In this document: in pieces, positions 45,678 to 54,173 of the stretch
Numbering within the stretch: position 1 is the first letter of the stretch
How the letters are laid out: each line of letters starts with the position of its first letter
NCBI RefSeq assembly: GCF_000516515.1
Contig: NZ_KI911784.1
Coordinates: forward strand, 3,882,633 to 3,946,632
DNA: 64,000 nucleotides
Direction of reading: 5' to 3'
Origin: Chloroflexus sp. Y-396-1
Lineage (GTDB): Bacteria > Chloroflexota > Chloroflexia > Chloroflexales > Chloroflexaceae
Notes under the pieces: generated by a model
The model's database searches: none
The model's input: the letters and a program-made list of their open reading frames with translations, nothing else
Told to the model about the DNA's origin: nothing
Position numbers and translations under genes: made by a program

Positions 45678-45685
45678 CCTAACCA

Positions 45686-46900
45686 TCAAATCTTGGCTGC
45701 AATCTCGGCAGTCAGTTCTGCACGCAGCTCTTCCAACGGGATTGTCTCAAGGGCTGGCTCGAAGAAACCCATCACAATCATGCGCTGTGCTTCTGCGCGT
45801 GGAATCCCGCGTGTCTGCATATAGAAGAGCTGCTCTTCGTCAATATCACCGCTGGTTGAAGCATGCCCACCCTTCAGCACGTCGTTGGTGCTAATCATCA
45901 GGCCGGGAATACTGTCATTACGCGCTTTCGGACTGAGGTGGAGGGCATGCTCTTCCAGACGGGTGCTGGTTCCCGCAGATTCATGCTCAATCTTGATCAT
46001 ACCGTCGAACACACTGTAGGCGGTATCATTCACTACCGTCTTGAACTGCATAAAGCTCTCACAGTTATGCCCGACGTGACGCATCCATGGTGCAATCACC
46101 AGATTCTGGCTGTCAGATGCAAACGTTGCCCCCAGCCAGTTTAGTCGAGAACCATTCCCTACCAGCGTGGTTTCAGCTTCTATATGTTGTACCTGACCAC
46201 CGAGGTTGATCGATGTCCATTCCAGATTGGCATCTCGCTGTAATATCGCACGCTGCCCGGCCAGGTGGTACACTCCGGCGCCCCAATGCTGGACACTGAT
46301 AAACCGGACGCTGGCGCCGTCACCGACAAAGATCTCGGTTATTGGGCCGGCAAACGAACCGGCGCGCAGGTCAGGCGAGACAAACTCCTCGATCAGCGTT
46401 ACACTCGCTTGCGGTTCAATAATGACGAGGGTGCGCGGAAAGATCGCGACCCCATCAGTGCCGAGGGTGTAGATCAGGCGCAGTGGTACCTCAATTGATA
46501 CTCCCTTCGGTACATAGAGCAGCGCACCATCTTGCCAGAGTGCAGCGCGAAGTGCACTAAATTTATGCTTCAACGGCTCTACAGCCGTGTCGATATAACG
46601 TTGAATCAGCGCTTCGTGGGTGTGGAGTGCGGCAGCCAGTGTTGTAAAGACGACACCCTGGGCACTTAAGGCAGGGTCCCACTGAATGGCTGTCGCATGC
46701 GCACCATCAGAGGGCGCAATCGTCGTTGGATCGAGTTTGCTCAGGTCGGTACGTCGCCACTCTGGCGGGTTCATCTGCGCAAACGTCACCCATGCCTCTC
46801 GCCGACGTTCGGTTAACCAGGCCGGCTCACCGGCCGCCTGCGAGCGGGCAACAACGAAATCGGCGCTGATCTCATTCAGGGCAGGCAATGTGGTTGTCAT
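45686..46900 (-). CDS. sufD: Fe-S cluster assembly protein SufD
   Basis: This 404-aa SufB paralogue has ALLYVPKGVSIEVPLRLIY, HVGHNCESFMQFKTV and DVLKGGHASTSGDIDEEQLFYMQTRG. SufD pairs with SufB to form the SufBC2D scaffold. AGGGAG precedes ATG 46900, 11 nt after the sufC stop. Length and conserved segments are normal. Confidence 0.94.
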   Translation of the reverse strand: MTTTLPALNEISADFVVARSQAAGEPAWLTERRREAWVTFAQMNPPEWRRTDLSKLDPTTIAPSDGAHATAIQWDPALSAQGVVFTTLAAALHTHEALIQRYIDTAVEPLKHKFSALRAALWQDGALLYVPKGVSIEVPLRLIYTLGTDGVAIFPRTLVIIEPQASVTLIEEFVSPDLRAGSFAGPITEIFVGDGASVRFISVQHWGAGVYHLAGQRAILQRDANLEWTSINLGGQVQHIEAETTLVGNGSRLNWLGATFASDSQNLVIAPWMRHVGHNCESFMQFKTVVNDTAYSVFDGMIKIEHESAGTSTRLEEHALHLSPKARNDSIPGLMISTNDVLKGGHASTSGDIDEEQLFYMQTRGIPRAEAQRMIVMGFFEPALETIPLEELRAELTAEIAAKI

Positions 46901-46911
46901 GCACGTCTCCC

Positions 46912-47691
46912 TTATGCCGCACCGGTCAACTCTTCACGAAGCCAGTCGTACCCCTTCTCCTCTAGCTCTAACGCTAGCTCAGGGCCACCCTGGCGAACAA
47001 TCCGTCCATCTATCATGACCGACACCACGTCGGGTTTGATATAATTTAGCAAGCGTTGGTAGTGAGTGATGACCAATACACCCATATCTGGGCCGGCCAT
47101 CCGATTCACCCCATTTGCGACAATCCGAAGCGCATCGATGTCAAGCCCTGAGTCGGTCTCATCAAGCACAGCCAGCGACGGCTTCAGGAGCATCATTTGT
47201 AGAATTTCAAGACGTTTCTTTTCACCGCCACTAAAGCCATCATTCAGGTAACGACGAGCAAAACTCTCGTCCATTTCCAGCATATTCAGCCCTTCGCGCA
47301 ACAGTTTGCGGAACTCGGCTGCTGGAATAGACGTCTCTTTCGGGTCTTTCCCTTCTTCAGCACGATGCGCATTAATCGCCGAGCGTAGGAAATTCGCGAC
47401 CGTCACTCCCGGCACGGCCACCGGATACTGAAATGCGAGGAACACACCTAATCGGCTACGCTCATCTGGTTCGAGTTCGAGCAAGTTATGGCCTTTATAC
47501 CAGATTTCGCCACCGGTCACCTCGTAAGCGGGATGGCCGGCAATAATGTAGGACAACGTGCTTTTACCACTGCCGTTTGGCCCCATGATGGCGTGGATCG
47601 TGCCCTGACGTACTGTCAGATTGACACCGCGCAAAATCTCTTTGTCTCCAATCCGGGCATAAAGGTCTTTGATAACTAGATCGTTGCTCAT
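46912..47691 (-). CDS. sufC: Fe-S cluster assembly ATPase SufC
   Basis: This 259-aa ABC ATPase has Walker [10 protein letters not shown], the Q-loop FQYPVAVPG, the signature [11 protein letters not shown], Walker [13 protein letters not shown] and the H-loop ITHYQR. SufC drives conformational change of the SufBD scaffold. The start at 47691 has GAGGAG upstream, and it follows sufR by 27 nt. A first position among the structural suf genes fits an order sufC-D-S-U-B. Confidence 0.96.
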   Translation of the reverse strand: MSNDLVIKDLYARIGDKEILRGVNLTVRQGTIHAIMGPNGSGKSTLSYIIAGHPAYEVTGGEIWYKGHNLLELEPDERSRLGVFLAFQYPVAVPGVTVANFLRSAINAHRAEEGKDPKETSIPAAEFRKLLREGLNMLEMDESFARRYLNDGFSGGEKKRLEILQMMLLKPSLAVLDETDSGLDIDALRIVANGVNRMAGPDMGVLVITHYQRLLNYIKPDVVSVMIDGRIVRQGGPELALELEEKGYDWLREELTGAA

Positions 47692-47718
47692 GGACTCCTC
47701 ATCATACAGAAAACGACA

Positions 47719-48396
47719 CTACACTTTAGTACTTGAATCAGCAGCCGTCGGTTCCGTCATTAACGGAATATCCTGCGGACGCAGCACGAAGCGGCAATTA
47801 TGCGAGCCGGCTCGAATTGTGTCTTCGAGCACTAGTTTCTCACCTAACACATACTCGATCATACGCCGCTCCATTGAGCACACTTCCGGGTAATCGGCTG
47901 CTACGTCGTAGTACGGGCATGCGAATAAGCGCAACACATCACCTTCCGGATCGATCTCAGCCGGTACCCCGCGCTGCTCGAGTAATGCCCGCAGCTCGTT
48001 CAGCCGTGCGGCCACATCGGCGCCGGCCATACGGTCGGCATACTCACTCGCCAGACGCTGACTGACCCGGTCGAGGAGCTGCTCAACTTTGCCTTCCCCT
48101 TCCAGCTCGATCAACTCGCGCAGCAACGTGCTGATCAGGCGATCGTACTGTTTGGGAAAGGATTTCTGGGCTTTTTCAGACAGACTGTACACCAACCGCG
48201 GACGACCCGGCCCGTTACGCTCACTGGAAACTTCGACCATGCCTTCAGCCTGCAAATGCACGAGATGATCGCGCACTGCGGTCGTACTGACACCGAGCAA
48301 ATCGGCCAACTCTTTGACCGTGGCCCGGGCATGGCGTTGCAAGTGGCGTAGGATGATGCCGGCTGGACTGTCAAGCGAATAACGTATGGTATCCAT
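47719..48396 (-). CDS. sufR: SufR-type Fe-S-responsive transcriptional repressor
   Basis: This 225-aa protein has a winged-helix N-terminus (ATVKELADLLGVSTTAVRDHLVHLQAEGMV and a GPGRPRLVYSL wing). The C-terminal half carries FACPYYDVAADYPEVC (C-x12-C) and a later HNC, matching the cysteine pattern that binds a [4Fe-4S] cluster in SufR proteins. Holo-SufR represses suf, and loss of cluster relieves it, in the characterised family. It is the first gene of the operon. A promoter with an overlapping palindrome lies just upstream. Confidence 0.92.
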   Translation of the reverse strand: MDTIRYSLDSPAGIILRHLQRHARATVKELADLLGVSTTAVRDHLVHLQAEGMVEVSSERNGPGRPRLVYSLSEKAQKSFPKQYDRLISTLLRELIELEGEGKVEQLLDRVSQRLASEYADRMAGADVAARLNELRALLEQRGVPAEIDPEGDVLRLFACPYYDVAADYPEVCSMERRMIEYVLGEKLVLEDTIRAGSHNCRFVLRPQDIPLMTEPTAADSSTKV

Positions 48397-48418
48397 AGTC
48401 GCACTACTCCGAACTACT

Positions 48419-48428
48419 ACTGTACAGT
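48419..48428. promoter_or_regulatory. Palindrome overlapping the suf -10 (candidate SufR operator)
   Basis: ACTGTACAGT is a perfect 10-bp palindrome reaching into the -10 hexamer. Its place suits repression by SufR; it does not match the CAAC-N6-GTTG site described for cyanobacterial SufR. Confidence 0.45.
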
Positions 48429-48454
48429 CTACCAGGATTTCAGGCTATTGTCAA
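48426..48454 (-). promoter_or_regulatory. Promoter of the suf operon
   Basis: On the minus strand TTGACA (48449-48454), a 17-nt spacer and TAGACT (48426-48431) give a near-consensus sigma-70 promoter 30 nt before the sufR start. Confidence 0.8.
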
Positions 48455-48695
48455 TAAAAAAACTAAAAACCTTTTTTATCCGCAGGTTGGGAATCTGCGC
48501 TCACGATACAGTAACGGTCAGCAGTGAAGCGAAATACCATATGGTTATCAGTATCTCCTGCGTGATCGGGTTTTATTCTGCTTCTACCGTAGACAGAGTC
48601 GCCACTTCGCGGGTTGGCGATCTAGAGCCTGGTCATAGTACAGAGCGTGTCTGGAATACCTATTCGCAAAATCCTGCTGCTTGAGAATTGTAATC

Positions 48696-48730
48696 GTGTA
48701 ATTGACATTACACGAAATCGATACTACACT
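48696..48730 (+). promoter_or_regulatory. Promoter with overlapping inverted repeat, before the DUF4177-like gene
   Basis: TTGACA (48702-48707), 17 nt, TACACT (48725-48730). The -35 lies inside a perfect inverted repeat GTGTAAT-TGAC-ATTACAC (48696-48713), a likely operator. Confidence 0.7.
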
Positions 48731-48821
48731 ACAAATGCGCCCAACAAACCGGGGCCGAACAATAGCGATGGGTGACCGGCGCCACGGTCGCCCGCCGCTC
48801 TAGGACAAAGGAGTAGATGGT

Positions 48822-49085
48822 ATGCGCTGGGAGTACAAGGTAGTGTTTGTCGAAGCGTGGCAGCGTGTTTCTGTCGAAGGTAAAGAAAGCTATCCGGAGG
48901 CGGGTGAGCGGAATACCGGTTTTGCCCGTCGCTTTCTCAACGGGTTAGGGGCTGATGGCTGGGAAGTCTGTGGTGTGCAACCGGTAATGCCAGGGCGCAG
49001 TTATCTCATTCTCAAGCGGCCGCTTGCCGAAGGTGCTGAACCCGATTTGTCGGTGGCACGTCGTCCAAACCCTAACGCACCGTGA
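48822..49085 (+). CDS. DUF4177-like small protein
   Basis: This 87-aa protein starts MRWEYKVVFVEAW and continues with LNGLGADGWEVCGVQP and YLILKRPL, the pattern of DUF4177 proteins (a short sheet with a GWE core). AAAGGAG precedes ATG 48822 by eight bases. It has its own promoter with a palindromic operator-like site and its own terminator, so it is a monocistronic, probably regulated gene. The function of the family is not established. Confidence 0.82.
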   Translation: MRWEYKVVFVEAWQRVSVEGKESYPEAGERNTGFARRFLNGLGADGWEVCGVQPVMPGRSYLILKRPLAEGAEPDLSVARRPNPNAP

Positions 49086-49110
49086 TGAGGTAGCCTCATT
49101 GTACACGGAA

Positions 49111-49138
49111 GGGCGCACCATCGTGCGCCCTTTTCTTT
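49111..49138 (+). terminator. Intrinsic terminator of the DUF4177-like gene
   Basis: GGGCGCAC (49111-49118), loop CATC, GTGCGCCC (49123-49130), followed by TTTTCTTT. It is a textbook rho-independent terminator 26 nt after the stop. Confidence 0.93.
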
Positions 49139-49283
49139 ACCTGTTTGAAAGGTTGATCAGGTTCATCCCGTCGCTGCGATTGGGACAATCGGGATCGACG
49201 GTGGCTGTCTCGGTATCACGTCAGGTCATCTGTGAGGGATGTCAGCGCGTCACGTCGAACTGACGATATGTTGTGATCACGAC

Positions 49284-50498
49284 CTACCGTTCGCCAAACA
49301 GCGGATCCCGACGTGGCGTAGCACGAGGGCCGCGTGTGGTAAAGATGCCACCCTCAGCCGCGTTACTGCGTTCGTGTGTCAGACTAACACTAGGCGGCTG
49401 TGGCCCATCACTCTGACCAACCGCGAGCCGTTGTAGTTCGCGTTGACGTAACTCTTCTGCCCGCTCGATCAATTCCGGCGCCTCGGCGTAGTAAAACTGG
49501 AGTGCCTGACCATGCTGGTCGATGCCGGTGTAGCGTAGCTCTACAAGACTACCGGCTGGAATGCCACCTGAAGCAAGCAAGTCGGCCAGCGGTGCTTCAA
49601 TGTCTTTCAAAATACGCTGGCGCAGTGGGCGAGCACCAAAACGCGAATCGAACCCTTTATTGAGCAGATACTCCTTGGCTGCGGGAGTTACCCGTAACTG
49701 AATTGCGTAGCGGATGTACTGCTGGTTACATTCAGCAATCATCCGATCAAAGACCTGGCTAAGCGTTTCGGCTGAAAGTGGACGGAAGGCGATAATCTCA
49801 TCGAGCCGATTAATCCATTCCGGTTGAAACACTTTCTGTAATGCTTCAAACCCGATCTGGTAGATTTCACGACCGGTTGCTTCAACATCCTGGTGAGGAG
49901 TACGGAACCCAATGGTACGCCGGTCGAGAAAATCAACCATCTCTTTGGCGCCAACGTTGGTAGTAAAAATAACAATGCTCTGTTGAAAGCTGACCCGACG
50001 ACCGCCATTGAGCAGCAGAATCTCGCCGTCTTCCATCACTTGCAAGAGGAGATTCCACAGTTCTGGCTGACCCTTCTCAATTTCATCAAATAAGACCACA
50101 CTATTCTCTTGTTCGATGATGTCGGGATTAAGTAGTGGTTTCTGATCGCGCCCTACATAGCTCGGCGGAGCACCAACCAGAGCACTCACTTCGTGGCCCT
50201 GACTGAAGAGCGAACAGTCAATCTTAAGAAACGCACTGCCGTCCGGACGCAGGAGTTCGGCCAGTGCGCGTGCAGTTGCCGTTTTACCGACACCGGTAGG
50301 GCCGAGGAAAAGCAGGGTTGCGCGCGGGCGGCGTGAATTTCCGGCTGAAAAGCCAAACCGAGAACGGTTTAGGACGCGAATGACACTTTCAATTGCCCGT
50401 TCCTGACCAAAAATTTGTTCACGTAACCGTTTCTCAACCAGATCGAGAGGGTTCTTATCGCCACGAACTGCCAGTTTCATCATGTGCTCTTCGCTCAT
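49284..50498 (-). CDS. Stand-alone ClpB/ClpC D2-like AAA+ ATPase
   Basis: This 404-aa protein has one AAA+ module: Walker A GPTGVGKTATAR, a pore-loop-like GAPPSYVGRDQ, Walker B VVLFDEIEKGQPELWN, sensor 1 IFTTNVGAKEM, and a C-terminal D2-small domain (GFDSRFGARPLRQRILKDIEAPLADLL). The N-domain, D1 and the coiled M-domain of ClpB are absent. GGGGAGG precedes ATG 50498. It could be an unfoldase partnered with an unknown adaptor or protease. No IGF/LGF loop for ClpP was recognised. Confidence 0.85.
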   Translation of the reverse strand: MSEEHMMKLAVRGDKNPLDLVEKRLREQIFGQERAIESVIRVLNRSRFGFSAGNSRRPRATLLFLGPTGVGKTATARALAELLRPDGSAFLKIDCSLFSQGHEVSALVGAPPSYVGRDQKPLLNPDIIEQENSVVLFDEIEKGQPELWNLLLQVMEDGEILLLNGGRRVSFQQSIVIFTTNVGAKEMVDFLDRRTIGFRTPHQDVEATGREIYQIGFEALQKVFQPEWINRLDEIIAFRPLSAETLSQVFDRMIAECNQQYIRYAIQLRVTPAAKEYLLNKGFDSRFGARPLRQRILKDIEAPLADLLASGGIPAGSLVELRYTGIDQHGQALQFYYAEAPELIERAEELRQRELQRLAVGQSDGPQPPSVSLTHERSNAAEGGIFTTRGPRATPRRDPLFGER

Positions 50499-50691
50499 AA
50501 CGCCTCCCCTTACAGCTTCCGGCGCATAAGACTGCGCCTCTACCGGTGCCGGGTGAAGCGCTGCATTGTTGCGGCGCAGTGTGGCGTAGCTCTATCACCC
50601 GCGCAGGGCCGTTTCGGCATCCTAAACGATTATTGATGCCTCTATTGTATCACCACCTGCTGGATTGTTGTTGATGATAAACAAACTGTTA

Positions 50692-51540
50692 TCAACGCAG
50701 CCATGCCAGCGCGGTCGTGACGACGATGATCGAATAGAAGAGGAGTGCGAGTGGGAATCCACCTAGCAAAATAATCAGCCCAATGTATGGTAGTGACCCA
50801 CAGGCATAAGCCACACTCACGACAATCATCAGCATGCGTCCCCGTTTACGCCCGGTCGCCCAATCGATCAACCGTGAAAGGGCATTGCCGGTCATTGGCC
50901 CGAGCAGGAAGGCCACAATGAAGCCAAAAAATCCGGCCCAACCAATAACAACCCCTGCCACAAAGGTCACTATCAGGGCATAGATAAGTGCGACCACTCC
51001 GGCAATCAGGAGTTGAGTTGGCCCAACCTGATAGTTTACCGGTGTGCGTTCACGCGCACATTCCGGGCAGATGTGCCCCACAGGTGTGGCGCGGGCGCAT
51101 TCCGTGCAAATTGGCCGACTACAACTGGTGCAACGCAGCCCGGTTTCACGCTGTGGATGGCGGTAGCAGACCAGGCTTTCTGCGGTTGTCTCGCTTAGCG
51201 GTTGTGGCGGTTCTTCAGCGGCAATTGCCTCATCGCGCTCGCGAACCTGAACACCGGTCGGAGCGAGCAATTCGCCGGCAGCCAGCCGCTCCTCGACATA
51301 GGCGAGGGTTGCGCTGGCTTCGGGATGGTCAGGATCAATCGCCAGAACACGCAATAAGTACTCGCGTTTATCGCGGTACGGCCGTACTGCCGCAGCCATA
51401 CCGAGCAGAGCTTCTATGTAGTTGGGGTCTAGCTCAAGTGCCTCGCGAAACCGTAACCGCGCCGTCACCGTATCACCGGCAATCAGCGCTGCTTTTCCGG
51501 CTGCGGTCAGCTCGGCGGCAGTGATTGTTGACTCAGTCAT
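50692..51540 (-). CDS. TPR / B-box-like zinc finger / multi-pass membrane protein
   Basis: The product is 282 aa from ATG 51540. Residues 10-85 form TPR-like helices (AAGKAALIAGDTVTARLRFREALELDPNYIEALLG). Then a cysteine/histidine cluster CYRHPQRETGLRCTSCSRPICTECA..GHICPECA suggests a B-box-like zinc site. The C-terminal 110 residues carry three to four hydrophobic segments. The function is unknown; the arrangement is reminiscent of rhomboid-associated Chloroflexi proteins, but no rhomboid residues are present. Its start overlaps the upstream methyltransferase end by 8 nt. Confidence 0.72.
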   Translation of the reverse strand: MTESTITAAELTAAGKAALIAGDTVTARLRFREALELDPNYIEALLGMAAAVRPYRDKREYLLRVLAIDPDHPEASATLAYVEERLAAGELLAPTGVQVRERDEAIAAEEPPQPLSETTAESLVCYRHPQRETGLRCTSCSRPICTECARATPVGHICPECARERTPVNYQVGPTQLLIAGVVALIYALIVTFVAGVVIGWAGFFGFIVAFLLGPMTGNALSRLIDWATGRKRGRMLMIVVSVAYACGSLPYIGLIILLGGFPLALLFYSIIVVTTALAWLR

Positions 51541-52318
51541 GGCGCCTCCGCAGAACGAAGAAATAGCAGGGGCCATCTTCCGGTGCTGGCGCTTCGTAAA
51601 TGCGACGTAGAATCGGCTCCCACAACAGGTTAGGCGTAAATGGTGGGGCCAGCAACCAGCGCCCGGTCAAGGCACGAGTTATCAAACTCGGTGCACCGTA
51701 ATAATGGCTCACATCAAACAGCTTTAACGCGGCGTCGGTCAGGTACGGGCGACAGACTTCGACGGTAAAGCCGGCTCGATCAAACCGTTCGCTCCACTCG
51801 GCGCGGCTCAGGGTATTATAATGGTACGAGATGCGATTAAACCAGCGTCCATATATGTTCCCATCTAACCCCAACCGATGTAGCAACCAGGTACCTAACA
51901 AGGCATTTGGGAAACGATCTCCCACAACCGATGCGACAAAGAGGCTGCCTGGCCGCACGACTCGTGCAATTTCACGTAATGTCTGATCGAGTGGCACGAC
52001 ATGTTCGAGCACACAATTCGAGATCGCTGCGGCAAACGATTGATCAGGAAACGGGAGCGCCGCGCCGTTGGCAACACAGAGACCGGTATAAACGCCGCGC
52101 CGAGCCGCTTCGTGGGTGTCAGCTTTGCGTGGATCAATACCGATAATTCGTTTGTTTGGTAGTGCAATCTGGACAAATGTACCATCACCAGAACCAATAT
52201 CGATGATTGGTTCCGGTAAATCGGGTGCCAACTCGGCAAAAAGCCGGGCTTCAATCGAACGGATCATCGCCCGATGAATTGGCAGGGTAAGCAAGTGTGG
52301 TCGTAAATAATCTGGCAT
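51533..52318 (-). CDS. Class I SAM-dependent methyltransferase
   Basis: This 261-aa protein has motif I IIDIGSGDGTFVQIA near residue 38, an acidic residue in GIDPRK, an AISNCVLEHV line and VVRPGSLFVASVV. It resembles Methyltransf_11 enzymes acting on lipids, sugars or quinones. It lies between a GT4 gene and the TPR/zinc-finger gene in one minus-strand run, so an envelope-related substrate is possible. No clear ribosome site is seen before ATG 52318. Confidence 0.83.
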   Translation of the reverse strand: MPDYLRPHLLTLPIHRAMIRSIEARLFAELAPDLPEPIIDIGSGDGTFVQIALPNKRIIGIDPRKADTHEAARRGVYTGLCVANGAALPFPDQSFAAAISNCVLEHVVPLDQTLREIARVVRPGSLFVASVVGDRFPNALLGTWLLHRLGLDGNIYGRWFNRISYHYNTLSRAEWSERFDRAGFTVEVCRPYLTDAALKLFDVSHYYGAPSLITRALTGRWLLAPPFTPNLLWEPILRRIYEAPAPEDGPCYFFVLRRRHD

Positions 52319-52371
52319 ACGTTACATAATTCTGTTCAACACCTTCCAGAGGTATTGTACCGCGTTCAGGC

Positions 52372-53520
52372 TCAACTGGCGACTCCAAGCTGACGAAAGA
52401 GCTGCTCATACTCGGTAACAGTGCGTTCGGTGCTGAACAACGCCATAATTTCCGCACGTGGACGTACATAGTGCGCACGGTGGGCAATAACTTCCAGAAT
52501 AGCGTTAGCTAGAGCTACTGCATCACCAACGGGAACTACCTTCCCCATGCCGGTCATGAGGGGTGGCTGGCGTACTCCTGGTAAATTGCTGGCAACGGTG
52601 GGAGTGCCACAAAGCATCGCTTCCACCTGTACCAGACCGAAGGTTTCGGTTGAATTCAGAGATGGAACAACCAATACGTCAAGATTGGGAAAGAACGCCG
52701 CCATCTCTTTGGGGCTAAGGATACCAAGAAATGTCCAGTGATCGCGAAATTGATCGAGCAGCGGGGCAAGTCGGCGGGCATATTCTTCTTCGCCTAAAAC
52801 GTGCTCGTGTTGACCGGCAAAGAGCACTCTTGCCGTTGGATAGACCGCCAGAATTCGCGGGAGTGCTTCAAGAAGTATCTCCACTCCCTTTTCGGCGGCT
52901 AGCCGAGCAGCCATCCCGATCACTGGCCCCTGTAAGTTCCAGCGTCGGCGGAAGGCGTGAATTTCCTCTTCAGGAACATTAGCTACTTCGATCGGCGGTG
53001 GGATAATTGTTACTTTTTTATGCCATCGTCGCAGATAGGGTGAAGAGTCGGCAAAATCCTGGGTGTAGGCCACGATCCGCGTTGCCAGGGCTGCGGCGAG
53101 CTGGTTGGTTACATTGACAACCCGATTTGCAACCTGGTTAAGCAGACCCGGTGGTAATTTCAAGTCGCTATGGTAGGTTAGTACGACGGGTTGTTTGAGG
53201 ATGCGTCCGCGCAGAGCCAGACCAGGGGCATCGAATTGCGGTAAATGCAGGCTCATCGCATCGTGCTCCAGTGCTAGCCGGGTGGCCAGCCAGCCGAAGG
53301 TAGGCATGATCACACCTTTGCTAACACGAGCGAGGACTGGCGCCCGCACGATACGCACGCCATCAAGCCATTCCAGCTTTGGTAGGCTCGGATCGTATTG
53401 CGAGGTCAGAACCGTTACATGATGACCGCGACGGACTAACCCGCGTGCCAGTCGTTCAACGTAAATGGTGAGACCACTGGTGTAAGGACGATAGTAGGTC
53501 AGGGCAAAGAGAATACGCAT
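52372..53520 (-). CDS. Glycosyltransferase family 4
   Basis: The product is 382 aa from ATG 53520 (MRILFALTYYRPYTSGLTIYVERLARGL). It has the GT-B donor domain with GMAARLAAEKGVEILLEALP and the acidic region STETFGLVQVEAMLCGTPTVAS. It is likely to act on a lipid acceptor, as in glycolipid glucosyl- or mannosyltransferases of phototrophs; this is inferred. It is the first gene of the run that continues with a methyltransferase. Confidence 0.88.
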   Translation of the reverse strand: MRILFALTYYRPYTSGLTIYVERLARGLVRRGHHVTVLTSQYDPSLPKLEWLDGVRIVRAPVLARVSKGVIMPTFGWLATRLALEHDAMSLHLPQFDAPGLALRGRILKQPVVLTYHSDLKLPPGLLNQVANRVVNVTNQLAAALATRIVAYTQDFADSSPYLRRWHKKVTIIPPPIEVANVPEEEIHAFRRRWNLQGPVIGMAARLAAEKGVEILLEALPRILAVYPTARVLFAGQHEHVLGEEEYARRLAPLLDQFRDHWTFLGILSPKEMAAFFPNLDVLVVPSLNSTETFGLVQVEAMLCGTPTVASNLPGVRQPPLMTGMGKVVPVGDAVALANAILEVIAHRAHYVRPRAEIMALFSTERTVTEYEQLFRQLGVAS

Positions 53521-53534
53521 ATCTGGGTCGTGAA

Positions 53535-53564
53535 ACAAAGAACGAGAGGTAAGGAACCTCTCGT
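53535..53564 (-). terminator. Terminator after tRNA-Cys
   Basis: ACGAGAGGT (53542-53550) and ACCTCTCGT (53556-53564) form a 9-bp stem. On the minus strand it is followed by TCTTTGTTT. Confidence 0.78.
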
Positions 53565-53577
53565 CATTAGCTCAACC

Positions 53578-53652
53578 TGGAGGCGACGGCGGGAATCGAA
53601 CCCGCGAATGGCGGTTTTGCAGACCGCTGCATTACCACTTTGCTACGTCGCC
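53578..53652 (-). tRNA. tRNA-Cys (anticodon GCA)
   Basis: A complete 75-nt cloverleaf. The acceptor stem is GGCGACG/CGTCGCC, the anticodon stem GCGGT/ACCGC with loop CTGCAAA (anticodon GCA), and the T arm GCGGG/CCCGC with TTCGATT. The discriminator is T and CCA is encoded. Confidence 0.96.
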
Positions 53653-53661
53653 AGCACCCAT

Positions 53662-53690
53662 ATTTTAGCACAGCACGGCCAACCTCGCAA
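53662..53690 (-). promoter_or_regulatory. Promoter of tRNA-Cys
   Basis: On the minus strand TTGCGA (53685-53690), a 17-nt spacer and an extended -10 TGC-TAAAAT (53662-53667) precede the tRNA by 9 nt. Confidence 0.65.
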
Positions 53691-54173
53691 CTATGGTGGT
53701 GATCGATAGGGTTTTTCAACGTTCTCACCGTACTCGGTAGCAGTAATGAGGAGCGGAATGAAGCTTGAGCGCAGGATTCACAACTCGTCGGCAGCACACG
53801 CGGAGCACGCTTGGCGGCCATCAGATCACCCCTCTCCCGCAGTGCGGGAGCGGGGCTGGGGGTGAGGGCTGCCCGCTCGGCAGCGGGAACGTGTGGCGGA
53901 TGGCGGAGCAGAATGTTGGCCCTCAACGCAGTGGTTGCAGATGCACGGTACGAGTCTCATAAGAAATTCGAGTTTTTGATCATGCTCTAAACCCGCCCGT
54001 CGCATTCCAGCATTCCTGCCCGACGCAGGCCTCCGGTCTACGCATTCAGGGAAACCGCATGGGTCAGGGATCGCCGTCAATAGGCGCGCGACGTTCGTCG
54101 TTGTCGTTCTGGTATTGAACCGTTCAGTAAGGGTACGGCATCGTCTGGAGCATGGTTCGCAACCCAGTATCAC
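53691..54173. other. Intergenic DNA with dispersed repeats
   Basis: About 480 nt without a gene. It includes the CTCCCGC/GCGGGAG hairpin (53829-53855) with a CTGGGGGTGAGGG tail, and at about 53870-53955 an inverted copy of the segment at 41566-41650. The part at 53980-54120 shows no recognised feature. Confidence 0.6.
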
